DNA of 64,000 nt from the NCBI GenBank assembly GCA_965205995.1, contig OZ242200.1, positions 186,001-250,000 of the forward strand, read 5' to 3'. The notes beneath the pieces are model-generated. The model did not search any database. It was not told where the DNA came from and saw only the letters and a list, made by a program, of their open reading frames with translations. Numbering within the stretch: the first letter of the stretch is position 1; each line of letters begins with the position of its first letter. The stretch comes from MPNO01 sp965205995. Lineage in GTDB: Bacteria > Pseudomonadota > Alphaproteobacteria > MPNO01. This document shows positions 9,231-17,830 of the stretch, in pieces. The position numbers and the translations under genes were made by a program.

Positions 9231-9758
9231 TCAGCCTCGACTCACTGCCGCCACGATCTCGTCCAGCACGCCCTCGGCGAGCGCCCTGATCTCGTCCTGC
9301 GTGCGGTCCTGTATCGGATGGGCAACGAAGACCACCGCCGGATCGTAGCCGAGATAGGCGTTCTGTACCCTTGCGGCGTCGATGAACTCGGTCGTCGCGA
9401 CACCGACGGCGGGGACGCCGAGCCCCTCGAGATCCCTGATGTCATGCATACAGCACGACGTGCAGGAGCCTCAATCGGCAAGCGCTTCGACGACGATGTC
9501 GCATTCCGCGCCGATCCGCCGCTTGAGCTCGGGCGCGGCGATCCTGGAGAACCGTTCCTTGCGATAGCGTCTCACCGCGCCGACGCGCACCGACAGCAGC
9601 TCCTCCAGCCGGTCGAGGAATTCGTCGCCGCGCGGCTTCGCGATATCGAGAAGCCCGACGGTCAATCCCTCCAGCCCGGCGGGCCGTTCGATCCGGGGCC
9701 GTTGCACCGGCGAGATTTCCGCCGTCGGGTCGAGCAGGATCCGGTTGCGTCCCTTCAT
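9231..9758 (-). CDS. UGSC-family selenoprotein (in-frame TGA read as selenocysteine)
   Basis: Read through one TGA at 9471-9473, this frame gives a 175-residue protein with selenocysteine at position 96 in the motif D-U-G-S-C-T-S-C-C. The part before the TGA (starting MKGRNRILLDP, with LTVGLLDIAKPRGDEFLDRL) and the part after it (HDIRDLEGLGVPAVGVAT...FVAHPI) are both typical of the UGSC (seleno)protein family and are in the same frame. A fitting SECIS hairpin follows the TGA. The ATG overlaps the TGA stop of the thioredoxin-like gene as ATGA, so translation is coupled. The role of UGSC proteins is unknown; the motif suggests redox chemistry. An alternative reading, two broken ORFs, is less likely because both halves and the hairpin are intact. 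Confidence 0.9.
9435..9473 (-). promoter_or_regulatory. Bacterial SECIS element with its UGA codon
   Basis: After the UGA at 9473-9471 come exactly 11 bases and then a 7-bp stem GUCGUGC / GCAUGAC (9459-9453 with 9447-9441). It closes a 5-base loop UGUAU that contains the expected GU. A lower CCUG/CAGG helix (9466-9463 with 9438-9435) extends it. Spacing of 11 nt, a short upper stem and an apical GU are the known requirements for SelB recognition in the E. coli fdhF-type element. The hairpin lies wholly inside coding sequence and keeps the frame open. Confidence 0.82.
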
Positions 9759-11188
9759 GTCTCGATCTCCCTGGTGACCGGCATCATCCCGGCGCTGCCG
9801 AGGCCGGAAACGATGGCGGAATATTTTCCGGCGCGCCCGCCGGCGCGGATTATGTTGAGGGTGCCGGTACGGAATTTCGGTATCGGGCGGTCGGGATCGC
9901 GCCTTTCCTCGTCCGTCAGCCCGCCGAGGCCGCTGCGCCCGGGCACCAGATCCCCCACGCGGATCGTCAACCGCTCTTCGAGAAAGGCCCGGAGGTCCTC
10001 TTTCGACCAGCCCGCCTCGTGGAACACGTTCTGGTGTTCTCCGCCGACCACCAGGAAGGCGGACACCTCGTTCACCTGCCCCCGGTTGTAGAGCGCCAGC
10101 AGCGACTCGACGTAGGCCCCGGCCAGATCCTCGGGGGTCCGCGAGATGTGATCGATGATCGGCGCCACCCCGTCCCCCGGGAACAGGGTCACGGTGGAAG
10201 CTTCCGGCGGGTAGCCTCGATCCGCCGCATAGGAGGTCCAGCGGTCGTCCGATTCGTCCTCGGCGAAGCAGAAGCTGTACTTGCCGGGGTTGCCGAAGAC
10301 CGCGCGGTCGATCTCGCCCGGGACGCCGCCGCCGACATTGCGGACGAGGAGCTGGAGCGCACGCCCGATGGCGGCGTGCGCCCGGTTTCCCTGGCCGAAG
10401 ACATTGCCGCCGCTGTTCATCCCGATATGCCGCGCGACGGGACCGTTGACCATGACCACGGGCCCGACCGTGTTGGTCGTGGCGAGGATGCCGTGCAGGT
10501 TGAATTGCGGGATCAGCGCCGCCTCGACGACGGCGAGAACGACCGGCATGTATTCCGGCTTGCAGCCGGCCATCACGGCATTGACCGCGATTTTCTCGAT
10601 CGTGCAGGAAATCAGGTTGGGCGGCATCAGCCCGACGACTTCGTCCGGCCTGCGCCGCGTGCCGTCCAGGATCCTGAGGACCCGTTCCGGCGTCGGCGGA
10701 ACCACGGGCATGCCATCCGTCCAGCCGCGCTCGTAGCAGGTCTCGGCCGCGTCGGCATCGGGAGCGAGGACGATCTCCCGCGACGCGAGCCCGGTGTTTC
10801 CGTAGCGCGCCCGAAGCCGGTACCCGGCGCCCTCCTCCTCGGTGAGGGAGGCGCAGCCCGGCCGGTTTTCCGGCAGATCGGCGCCCAGCCCCCGGATCCC
10901 GGCCAGCGTCCGCCACTCGTCACGGTTCCAGCCGACCGCGCGGCCGGTTTCCGCCCCCGCCTCCAGCCGGATCAGGGTGGGGACGATCGACACCCCCAGA
11001 CGGTAGGAGGTTTCGAGCCCGGTATCGTCGAGAACGCCGCTCACGGTCTCCGGAAATGCGGGATCGTCCTGGCTGTACACGGTCAACGGCGCTCCGCCGT
11101 CGCACAGCGCATGCAGCACCGGGGCGACCAGGAGGCAGGTCGGGCAATCGCGCTTGACGATCGCGACCAGGCCGTCGGCCGGGTTCAC
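9755..11188 (-). CDS. Thioredoxin-like domain fused to a large conserved domain, partner of UGSC protein
   Basis: This is a 477-residue protein. Residues 1-90 look like a thioredoxin-fold domain with the redox motif CPTC at Cys15-Cys18 (VKRDCPTCLLVAPVL) and a cis-proline-like VPTLIRL later. From about residue 150 a long second domain of unknown function follows, with GWTDGMPVVPPT, a stretch with SCTIEKIAVNAVMAGC, and a glycine-rich NSGGNVFGQGNRAHAAIGRAL. The GTG start overlaps the upstream FAD gene's TGA (GTGA), and the stop overlaps the UGSC start (ATGA). This strongly suggests it works with the selenoprotein, perhaps as its reductant. I cannot name the large domain. Confidence 0.78.
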   Translation of the reverse strand: MNPADGLVAIVKRDCPTCLLVAPVLHALCDGGAPLTVYSQDDPAFPETVSGVLDDTGLETSYRLGVSIVPTLIRLEAGAETGRAVGWNRDEWRTLAGIRGLGADLPENRPGCASLTEEEGAGYRLRARYGNTGLASREIVLAPDADAAETCYERGWTDGMPVVPPTPERVLRILDGTRRRPDEVVGLMPPNLISCTIEKIAVNAVMAGCKPEYMPVVLAVVEAALIPQFNLHGILATTNTVGPVVMVNGPVARHIGMNSGGNVFGQGNRAHAAIGRALQLLVRNVGGGVPGEIDRAVFGNPGKYSFCFAEDESDDRWTSYAADRGYPPEASTVTLFPGDGVAPIIDHISRTPEDLAGAYVESLLALYNRGQVNEVSAFLVVGGEHQNVFHEAGWSKEDLRAFLEERLTIRVGDLVPGRSGLGGLTDEERRDPDRPIPKFRTGTLNIIRAGGRAGKYSAIVSGLGSAGMMPVTREIET

Positions 11189-12084
11189 GGCAACGCCTCG
11201 GGGCGTGTCCGCGTGGCTTCGAGATTGTCCCGCAGGCGATCGCGGAGCGCGGCGAGATCGATCCGGTGCACGCTGCCCTCGCCGGCGAGATCGAGGGCAT
11301 GGGCGGCGGCCGCGCCCATGGCCATGCACGGGCCCATCACCCGGACGCTCGAAAGCGCGGCCACATCGGCGTCGATGCAGCGGCCCGCCGCCACCAGATT
11401 GTCGACATCCCGGGCGGTCAGGTGATAGGCGCCGGCGATCCAGCGGGTCTGCCTCACCCCCGGCTGGCCATAGGCGCGCACCCGGCTGTTTCCGAACGCA
11501 TCGGGAAATTCGCCCTTGAGAAACCGGACGGCGTTGTCGGCCTGGACCTTGCCCTCCAGCCCGACGCGCGACGCGGCCAGCGGTTCGAGCGGGGTTTCGA
11601 CATGGGTCATGTTGAGGCCGACGACGCCCCGTCCTTCGCGGACCACGCTCCTTATCACGGCGCCCAGAATCACCTCGATCCCGGCCGTCCGGATCTTCTC
11701 TTCGACCCAGCGGGAGAGCGCCACCTCGTCATAGAGCACCGTCGTCCAGCCCGGCCCCCGGCGAAAGAACAGATCGCCGCTTGCGCCGAGCTCGTCGAGG
11801 ATCTCGTCGGCGATTCCATAGGTGAACCGGTAGCGCTCGGAGCCGTGCGCGAACAGGCCGCAAAACGTGCCGATGATGGAATTGACGGCCTGTCCGCCAA
11901 GCGTCGGCAGGCCGTCGACGAGAACCACCCGGCGCCCCAGCCGGGCCGCTTCAAGGGCCGCCGAGATACCGGAGATACCGGCGCCGGCCACACAGATATC
12001 CGCCTCGCTACGCCATTCGGCCCGCGCGTCCGGCCGGGTCCTGATCACGGTGGCGGTGGGTATCGCGGCGGACCCCGCTGTCAC
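11185..12084 (-). CDS. FAD-dependent oxidoreductase, internally shortened
   Basis: A 299-residue protein with an N-terminal dinucleotide-binding fold: VAGAGISGISAALEAARLG near residues 23-41, then an LGGQAV segment. It ends with NLVAAGRCIDAD...RVMGPCMAMGAAAAHALDLA, the typical closing FAD-binding motif of this family. Related proteins are usually well over 400 residues. Here the text jumps from REGRGVVG straight to LNMTHVETPL, and from LTARDV straight to DNLVAAGRC. Two in-frame stretches of the middle therefore seem to be missing, including the VDASGD-type segment. Coupled by GTGA overlaps to dctM and to the thioredoxin-like gene. It may be a reduced or inactive enzyme. Confidence 0.75.
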   Translation of the reverse strand: MTAGSAAIPTATVIRTRPDARAEWRSEADICVAGAGISGISAALEAARLGRRVVLVDGLPTLGGQAVNSIIGTFCGLFAHGSERYRFTYGIADEILDELGASGDLFFRRGPGWTTVLYDEVALSRWVEEKIRTAGIEVILGAVIRSVVREGRGVVGLNMTHVETPLEPLAASRVGLEGKVQADNAVRFLKGEFPDAFGNSRVRAYGQPGVRQTRWIAGAYHLTARDVDNLVAAGRCIDADVAALSSVRVMGPCMAMGAAAAHALDLAGEGSVHRIDLAALRDRLRDNLEATRTRPEALP

Positions 12085-13394
12085 GAGGCAAAGCCCATGT
12101 AGTTGATGAGAAACAGGGAAATACCGGGAAAAGCGACCAGCAGGGTCAGGCGAACGAAGTCCGCACCGATGAACGGGAGCACGCCCTTGTAGATGTTCAC
12201 CAGCCCGATGTCCTTCACCATGTTGTTCATGATGAAGCAGATCATCCCTATCGGCGGGGATATCAGGCCGATCTCCACGGTCATCACCACCAGCACCCCG
12301 AACCAGATCGGGTCGAGGCCGAGCTGGAGGACGACCGGAAAGAAGATCGGGACGGTCAGCAGGACCACCGCCAGACCGTCCACGAACATCCCGGCGAGGA
12401 TGTAGAAAATCATGATCAGGATGATCACCCCGGTCGCCCCGAAGGGAAGGCCGGTGAGGAAGTTTCCGAGGTTTTGCGGCGCCTGGGTGACCGCGAGGAA
12501 GTACTGGAACAGGAAGGCCGAGACCAGGATGAAGAAGATGGCGGCCGACGTCCTCAGGCTCTCGATCAGCGCCTCGACGATCGTCCGGTGGTTGAGGCGG
12601 CGGCGCGCGATACCGATGATCAAGGCGCCGAGAACGCCGAGCCCCGCGGCCTCGGTGACGGTAACGAACCCGCCATAGATGCCGCCGATGACCAGGACAA
12701 ACAGCGTTATCGTCGCCCAGACGTCCTTGGTGCTGTCCAGGCGCTCCTGCCAGGACGCGCGCTCGCCCCTCGGCATCCAGCCCTTCTTGACGCGGTAGAG
12801 GATCTGGATCACGGCGCAATAGAGCACGATCGACAACAGCCCCGGCAGGATCCCGGCGACGAACAGCGTCGCCACGTCGAGCTCGGTCAGGATGGCGTAG
12901 AGGATGAACATCACCGACGGCGGGATCATGATGCCGAGCGTGCCGCCCGAGGCGATGACCCCCGCCGAGAGGCCCGGGTCGTAGCCGACCCGACGCATTT
13001 CCGGCAGCGCCACGTGGGTCATGGTCGCCGCTGTCGCGATGGACGAGCCGTTGATCGCGGCAAAGCCGCCGCATGCCAGGATCGTCGCCATCGCCATGCC
13101 GCCCGGCAAATGTCCGATCCAGGCGTTGGACGCCCGGAACAGCTCGCGCGACATGCCGCCGGCGCTGACCAGCACCCCCATCAGGATGAACATGGGGATG
13201 ACGCTGAAATTGAAGTTGGTCACCGTGCGGATCGGCGAATCGATGAGGATGCCCATGGCGGCGTCGAAATCGACCATGTATCCGAAACCGACCACCGCGA
13301 CCGAGCCGAGGCTGATGGCGATCGGCACCCGCATCAGCATCAGGACGACGACGATCAGGCATCCGACGATGGCAACGAAGGTCGGCTCATCCAT
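12081..13394 (-). CDS. dctM: TRAP transporter large permease (DctM family)
   Basis: A 437-residue, very hydrophobic protein with about 12 membrane segments, matching the DctM large subunit of tripartite ATP-independent periplasmic transporters. These use the sodium gradient to import a ligand captured by the periplasmic DctP. Characteristic stretches are PIRTVTNFNFSVIPMFILMG, INGSSIATAATMTHVALPEM and GGTLGIMIPPSVMFILYA. Its ATG lies inside the end of dctQ (8-bp overlap) and its stop overlaps the FAD oxidoreductase start. Organic acids are the usual substrates of this family. Confidence 0.93.
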   Translation of the reverse strand: MDEPTFVAIVGCLIVVVLMLMRVPIAISLGSVAVVGFGYMVDFDAAMGILIDSPIRTVTNFNFSVIPMFILMGVLVSAGGMSRELFRASNAWIGHLPGGMAMATILACGGFAAINGSSIATAATMTHVALPEMRRVGYDPGLSAGVIASGGTLGIMIPPSVMFILYAILTELDVATLFVAGILPGLLSIVLYCAVIQILYRVKKGWMPRGERASWQERLDSTKDVWATITLFVLVIGGIYGGFVTVTEAAGLGVLGALIIGIARRRLNHRTIVEALIESLRTSAAIFFILVSAFLFQYFLAVTQAPQNLGNFLTGLPFGATGVIILIMIFYILAGMFVDGLAVVLLTVPIFFPVVLQLGLDPIWFGVLVVMTVEIGLISPPIGMICFIMNNMVKDIGLVNIYKGVLPFIGADFVRLTLLVAFPGISLFLINYMGFAS

Positions 13395-13869
13395 GTTGGG
13401 GCCGCTCCGCGCGCGGCTGGAAAATCACCGCCCACCAGCGGATGGCGGCCATGATCACCGCCGCCACGATCCCCACCGACGCCAGGGTGTAGCCGGTCCA
13501 GAGCGGGATGGCGAGATCGTTGGAGATTTCACCGGCTTCGAGAATGTCGAAGACCTTGAAGGTGATGGCGTAGCCGAACGCCGCCATGAATCCGAGATTG
13601 ACGGAGTACCCCACGACATCGAATACCCGCCGCATCGCGTCGCTGCCGAATGTGTAGAGGATGTCGACCGTTATGTGACGGTCGGCGTAAGTGGCGGTCG
13701 CGATCCCCCAGCAGATGGCGATTCCCTGCATCATCTGCCCGAGCACGAACCCGTCGGGGATGTGGGCCGACAAACCGTAGCGCAGGATCGCTTCGCTGAA
13801 GGTGATCAGCGCGAGAAAGCCGATCGCATAGCCCGCGATCATTTCGATCAGCGTGATGACCCGCGTCAC
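13387..13869 (-). CDS. dctQ: TRAP transporter small permease (DctQ family)
   Basis: A 160-residue integral membrane protein with four predicted helices, the size and pattern of DctQ small subunits. The first helix begins near MIAGYAIGFLALITFSEAILRYG and a conserved WGIATATYADRHITVDIL motif follows. The start is GTG (GTGACGCGGG), the first available in frame. It sits between dctP and dctM, completing a canonical P-Q-M transporter. An 85-bp gap with a strong hairpin separates it from dctP. Confidence 0.88.
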   Translation of the reverse strand: MTRVITLIEMIAGYAIGFLALITFSEAILRYGLSAHIPDGFVLGQMMQGIAICWGIATATYADRHITVDILYTFGSDAMRRVFDVVGYSVNLGFMAAFGYAITFKVFDILEAGEISNDLAIPLWTGYTLASVGIVAAVIMAAIRWWAVIFQPRAERPQHG

Positions 13870-13903
13870 TGTCGGCTATCCCGGGAACCGCCGCGAGAGA
13901 GTC

Positions 13904-13941
13904 GCGCCGCCCGCCGGGCTGCGGGGCCCGGCGGGCGGCGC
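13904..13941 (-). terminator. Intercistronic 15-bp hairpin between dctP and dctQ
   Basis: A perfect 15-bp GC inverted repeat (13904-13918 with 13927-13941, arm GCGCCGCCCGCCGGG) with an 8-base loop lies just after the dctP stop. It has no following U-run. It is more likely an mRNA-stabilising or attenuating structure that raises binding-protein yield over the membrane subunits than a full terminator. Similar hairpins after periplasmic-binding-protein genes are common. Confidence 0.7.
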
Positions 13942-13954
13942 TGGGACTGGCTCG

Positions 13955-14986
13955 TCAGAACTGCGCGCTTTCCTTGCGCAGCTCGTCCTGCATTTCCTTC
14001 AGGACGACGGCCGGGTCGTAACCGGCCTTGCGCACGGAGTCTTCCCACAACTTGACGACCGGGACCGCGGCCTGCTGCCACAGCTTGAGCTCGGCCGCGT
14101 TGGGCTTGGTCCAGGTGTGGCCGGCCAACGCGCGGGCGGAGACCTGGTCCTTCTGGTCGGCGTCGTACCAGTACCGGTAGGTATTGGCCGACCATTCCGG
14201 GGTGCAGTGATCGTCGATCACCTTCCGCTGCGCGGCGCTCATCTTGTCATAGATCCGCTTGGCGATTCCGTGGGTGAAGCTGGAAACGTAAAGCGGCACG
14301 TCGAGGCTGAACTTGACCGCGTCCTTGAACTTGAAGCTGCCGAGCAGCGCCCCCATGGGAACGGTGATCCCGTCGGTGATGCCTTTCTTGAGCGTGTCCT
14401 TGGCCTCCATGATCGGCACCTGCACCGGGTTGCCGCCGAGCGCGGTGACGAAACGCGACATGGTCTGGTTGGCCGAACGGATATTGAGCCCCTTCACGTC
14501 GGAGGGGACCCGGACAAGCTTCTTCGATGTATGGAAGGTCGCCTTTTCGTGCGTGAACACGTGGCAGACATAGTGCTCGGGCATCTCCTTCGCCGCGTAT
14601 TTCTTGTACCAGCGGGTGAGCGCCCGCGCGGCGCCCAGGCTGTCCCTGACCGTGAACGGCAGGTCGGAGGTGCCGAGCACCGGGAAACGGCCCGGCGTGT
14701 AGCCGGGGTTTATCAGGCCGAAATCCGCGATCCCGCGCTTGACCATGTCGTAGTGGTCCCGCCCGGAGCCGAGCTGGCTCGACGGGAACAGCGTGGTCTT
14801 GATCGTGCCGCCCGACGCCTTCTCGACCGAAGCCGCCCAATCCTTGTAGCCGGGGGTCAGCTTGTGCACCGGCGGCACCCAGTAGCTGAGCTTGAGCTTG
14901 ACGACCTTGTCGGCGGCCTGCGCCGCTCCCGCGACGAGACAGGCGGCAAGCATTCCGCCGATCGCGACGGACATCATTCGTTTCAT
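13955..14986 (-). CDS. dctP: TRAP transporter substrate-binding protein (DctP family)
   Basis: A 343-residue periplasmic protein. A signal peptide with a positive start, hydrophobic core and AQA cleavage site covers residues 1-27 (MKRMMSVAIGGMLAACL then VAGAAQA). The mature part has the DctP pattern, with a GPGRD-like segment (SQLGSGRDHYDMVKRG) and a later LNIRSANQTMSRFVTALGGNPVQVP stretch carrying the ligand-binding arginine. The ATG has a strong GGGAGGA ribosome site. It is the first gene of the operon that ends with the selenoprotein, GMC and DUF3237 genes. Its promoter should lie in the bases upstream of 14986. Confidence 0.92.
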   Translation of the reverse strand: MKRMMSVAIGGMLAACLVAGAAQAADKVVKLKLSYWVPPVHKLTPGYKDWAASVEKASGGTIKTTLFPSSQLGSGRDHYDMVKRGIADFGLINPGYTPGRFPVLGTSDLPFTVRDSLGAARALTRWYKKYAAKEMPEHYVCHVFTHEKATFHTSKKLVRVPSDVKGLNIRSANQTMSRFVTALGGNPVQVPIMEAKDTLKKGITDGITVPMGALLGSFKFKDAVKFSLDVPLYVSSFTHGIAKRIYDKMSAAQRKVIDDHCTPEWSANTYRYWYDADQKDQVSARALAGHTWTKPNAAELKLWQQAAVPVVKLWEDSVRKAGYDPAVVLKEMQDELRKESAQF

Positions 14987-15139
14987 TTGCGTTCCTCCCA
15001 GAACCAAAGGCAAAGGCACGGGCTCGAACCACCGCACCGCGAGATTTTCTCCAATCTCCCGACATTCCACCGATCCGTCTCCGCGGTTTGCAGCCCTCTC
15101 CGCGGTCACGGCCTTTCGCTGGACAGCCGGGGTTCGCGC

Positions 15140-15703
15140 GCCGGCGACGCCTTGTGGCACACGGATTCGTCGTTCAATCCCATGCCCACCAAGTGGTCCA
15201 TGCTGCGCGCGGTCGCCGTGCCGCCCGAAGGCGGCAATACGGAGTTCGCCGATTGCCGCGCGGCGTATGACGATCTCGACGACGAAACCAGGTCCGCCAT
15301 CGAGGGACTCGCCGCCGAGCACAGCCTTTGGACGTCGCGCAGGAAGGCCGGGCTCGAGGAGATTTCCGAGGAGCTGGTCCGGGGCTTGCCGCCGGTCATC
15401 CAGCCCTTGGTGCGCGTGATCCCGCGTTCCGGACGGAAAGCGGTCTATGTCGGCGCTCATGCGGGGCGGGTTTACGGCATGCCGCATCCGGAGGGTCAGG
15501 CGCTGCTCGAGCGGCTGACCGGGTTCGCGACCCAGCCGAGATACGTCTACAGCCACAAATGGCGGGTCGGCGATATCGTCATCTGGGACAACCGCGCCGT
15601 GCTGCACCGTGCCGGAAAGTTCGACGGCGCCACCGAGTACCGGCGCGACATGCGGCGCACCACCGTCGACGAGTTCCAGCCGAGCTGGGCCAGGCTCGGA
15701 TGA
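15140..15703 (+). pseudogene. TauD/TfdA-type dioxygenase, 3' two-thirds only
   Basis: The frame encodes the C-terminal part of an alpha-ketoglutarate/Fe(II)-dependent dioxygenase. LWHTDSSF contains the H-x-D iron ligands, GGNTEFADCRAAYDDL follows, and WDNRAVLHRAGKF carries the distal histidine with RRDMRRTTV after it, all family hallmarks. About 90-100 residues normally preceding LWHTDSSF are absent, and the upstream bases run into the divergent dctP leader. No good start codon or ribosome site precedes the H-x-D motif. A truncated relic is the best reading. Confidence 0.75.
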
Positions 15704-15743
15704 GGCTCCGGCGCCATCGCAATCTGTCGGTCGTGAGCCCTGG

Positions 15744-17717
15744 CTAGAGCAATATAAGGGCGATCCCGGGGAACAGGGTGACCAGGATCAGGACGGCCAG
15801 CATCGTCAGCGCAAACGGTGCGGCGCCCCAAAAAATGTCCTCGATCTTGATGCGGTCGTCCTGAAGGTTGTTGTGGATGACGAAACAGGCGAGCCCGAGC
15901 GGCGGCGTCAGCAACCCGATCTCGACGGCGATGATGGTGACGATGCCGAACCAGACCAGGTCGACGTTGAACGAGGCGAGCGCCGGCACGGCGAGCGGCA
16001 CGGTAATCAGCATGATCGAGCCGGCATCCAGGATCGTCCCCAAGAGGATGACCGCGACGATATAGATCGCGATCAGCGCGGCGAAACCGAGCCCCGATGC
16101 GACGATGTAGTGCTCCATCACATTGGGAATGCCGGACATCGCGATCATCCGCGAATACAATTGCGCCGCGAGCAGCAGGAAACAGATCGCCGCGGTGACG
16201 TGTCCGGTTTCCGACAGCGCGCGCCACAACGAGCGCCAGGTGAGTTTCCGCTTGAGGATCGTCACGACCAGGGCGCCCAGCGCGCCGACGCCGCCCGCCT
16301 CGGTCGCGGTGAACACGCCGCCATAGATGCCGCCGAGGACGATCGCGATCAGGCAGACGATCGGGGCGGTCTTCACCAGGATTTCCATGTTCGACATGCT
16401 CGACCGGGTCTCGCGCTCGAAGGTTTCGCGCGATGCCACCCGGTCGGGGAAGCGGTGGGCCATGAACCAGATCAGGGCGCAATAGGCCAGCGACAACAGG
16501 ATGCCAGGGACGATACCGGCGATGAACAAATCGCCGATCGAGGTCTCGGCGAGGATGCCGAACAGGATGAGCAACAGGCTCGGCGGGATCAGCATGCCGA
16601 GCACCGACGAGCCCGCGACCACGCCGACCGCGAAGCGGGGGCGGTAACCCAGCCGCAGCATCTCGGGCACCGCCACCTTGGTGAACACCGACGCCGACGC
16701 GATCGAGGTCCCGGTGACGGCGGCGAACACGGCGTTGGCGCCTACCGTCGCGGTGCCGAGCCCCGCCTTGACGCGCCGGAACACATGATTGGCGACATCG
16801 TAGATATCCTTCCCCGTATCGGAGACGCTGACCAGCAACCCCATCAGGACGAAGAGCGGGATGACCCCGAACTCGTAGCGCTGGAGTCCCTCCGCCGCGG
16901 CCAGCGCCAGCAGCTTGCCGGCGATCTCGACATTGTCGCGGATGATCCAGACGCAGACGAAGGACAACAGGGCAAGCGCGACCCCGACATGCACCCCGAC
17001 ATAGACCAGGAACAGGACGAACAGCACCGAGATCAGCCCGATCTGGACAGCGGTCAGATCGAGTATTCCGCCGAGCGCCAGAAAGACCCCGCAGACCGCC
17101 GCCGTCGCGGCGAGCCCGATCAGCGGGCCGCGCAGCTCCCGGTTGCCGGCGCGGCGTTGCGCGGCGAGGAATTCGAGATCGGCCCAGCAGGCCCGCAGGA
17201 ACTGGAAGGCGCAAAACCCCGCGCCGATGAGCACCAGGAGCTTGAACGGCCAGACCAGGAGCGTGAAGTCGGCCTCCAGCCCGGCATAGGTGCCGCGCCG
17301 CAAGGTCTTTTCGAACAGCGGCAATACGTAATAGAAGATTGCGGCCATCAGCACCGCGCCGCCGAAATGATAGACCGCCTGCAGCGTGCGCCCCAGCATC
17401 GGCCGGGCGGTGAGCAAACGCGCGATCAACACGTCCGAACGCGTCATCCGCCCGCCCCGCAAAGCGGCCGCGAGCTGGACGAACACGATCACGACAATCG
17501 ACAGCTCGATGACCAGCGGCACGCCGCTCACCGGCGCGTCGAACAGGAAGCGGCTGAATACGTCGGTGTTGATCGCCACCATGATCGCGAAGATCCACGC
17601 GGTGCCGATCGCGTTCAGGCCGGAGATCGCCCCGTCGACGATCCCGGCGACACCCCAGCGGCGCGCCGTCCCCGCCGTTTGCGGCGGGGGCCGGTCGGTG
17701 GACGGCGTGTCCGCCAT
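15744..17717 (-). CDS. Fused TRAP transporter permease (DctQ-DctM fusion)
   Basis: A 657-residue membrane protein joining both TRAP membrane subunits in one chain. Residues about 25-210 form a DctQ-like four-helix part (AIMVAINTDVFSRFLFDAPV...). The rest is DctM-like, with RYEFGVIPLFVLMGLLVS, GTSIASASVFTKVAVPEM and SSVLGMLIPPSLLLILFG. Such fusions are well known in the TRAP family. The matching binding protein lies just upstream on the same strand (113-bp gap). It is a second, separate transporter from the one at 12-15 kb. Confidence 0.92.
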   Translation of the reverse strand: MADTPSTDRPPPQTAGTARRWGVAGIVDGAISGLNAIGTAWIFAIMVAINTDVFSRFLFDAPVSGVPLVIELSIVVIVFVQLAAALRGGRMTRSDVLIARLLTARPMLGRTLQAVYHFGGAVLMAAIFYYVLPLFEKTLRRGTYAGLEADFTLLVWPFKLLVLIGAGFCAFQFLRACWADLEFLAAQRRAGNRELRGPLIGLAATAAVCGVFLALGGILDLTAVQIGLISVLFVLFLVYVGVHVGVALALLSFVCVWIIRDNVEIAGKLLALAAAEGLQRYEFGVIPLFVLMGLLVSVSDTGKDIYDVANHVFRRVKAGLGTATVGANAVFAAVTGTSIASASVFTKVAVPEMLRLGYRPRFAVGVVAGSSVLGMLIPPSLLLILFGILAETSIGDLFIAGIVPGILLSLAYCALIWFMAHRFPDRVASRETFERETRSSMSNMEILVKTAPIVCLIAIVLGGIYGGVFTATEAGGVGALGALVVTILKRKLTWRSLWRALSETGHVTAAICFLLLAAQLYSRMIAMSGIPNVMEHYIVASGLGFAALIAIYIVAVILLGTILDAGSIMLITVPLAVPALASFNVDLVWFGIVTIIAVEIGLLTPPLGLACFVIHNNLQDDRIKIEDIFWGAAPFALTMLAVLILVTLFPGIALILL

Positions 17718-17830
17718 GCGCGGATGTCCTCCCTGCGGGACGCGCTATCGGGCAGCGCTGCGTCGGAGGCGGGTCCGGAACCGCCCCCGTCAAGCGTTAC
17801 GGATAAGGCGGCGGCGGGCGCGGTCGGCCG

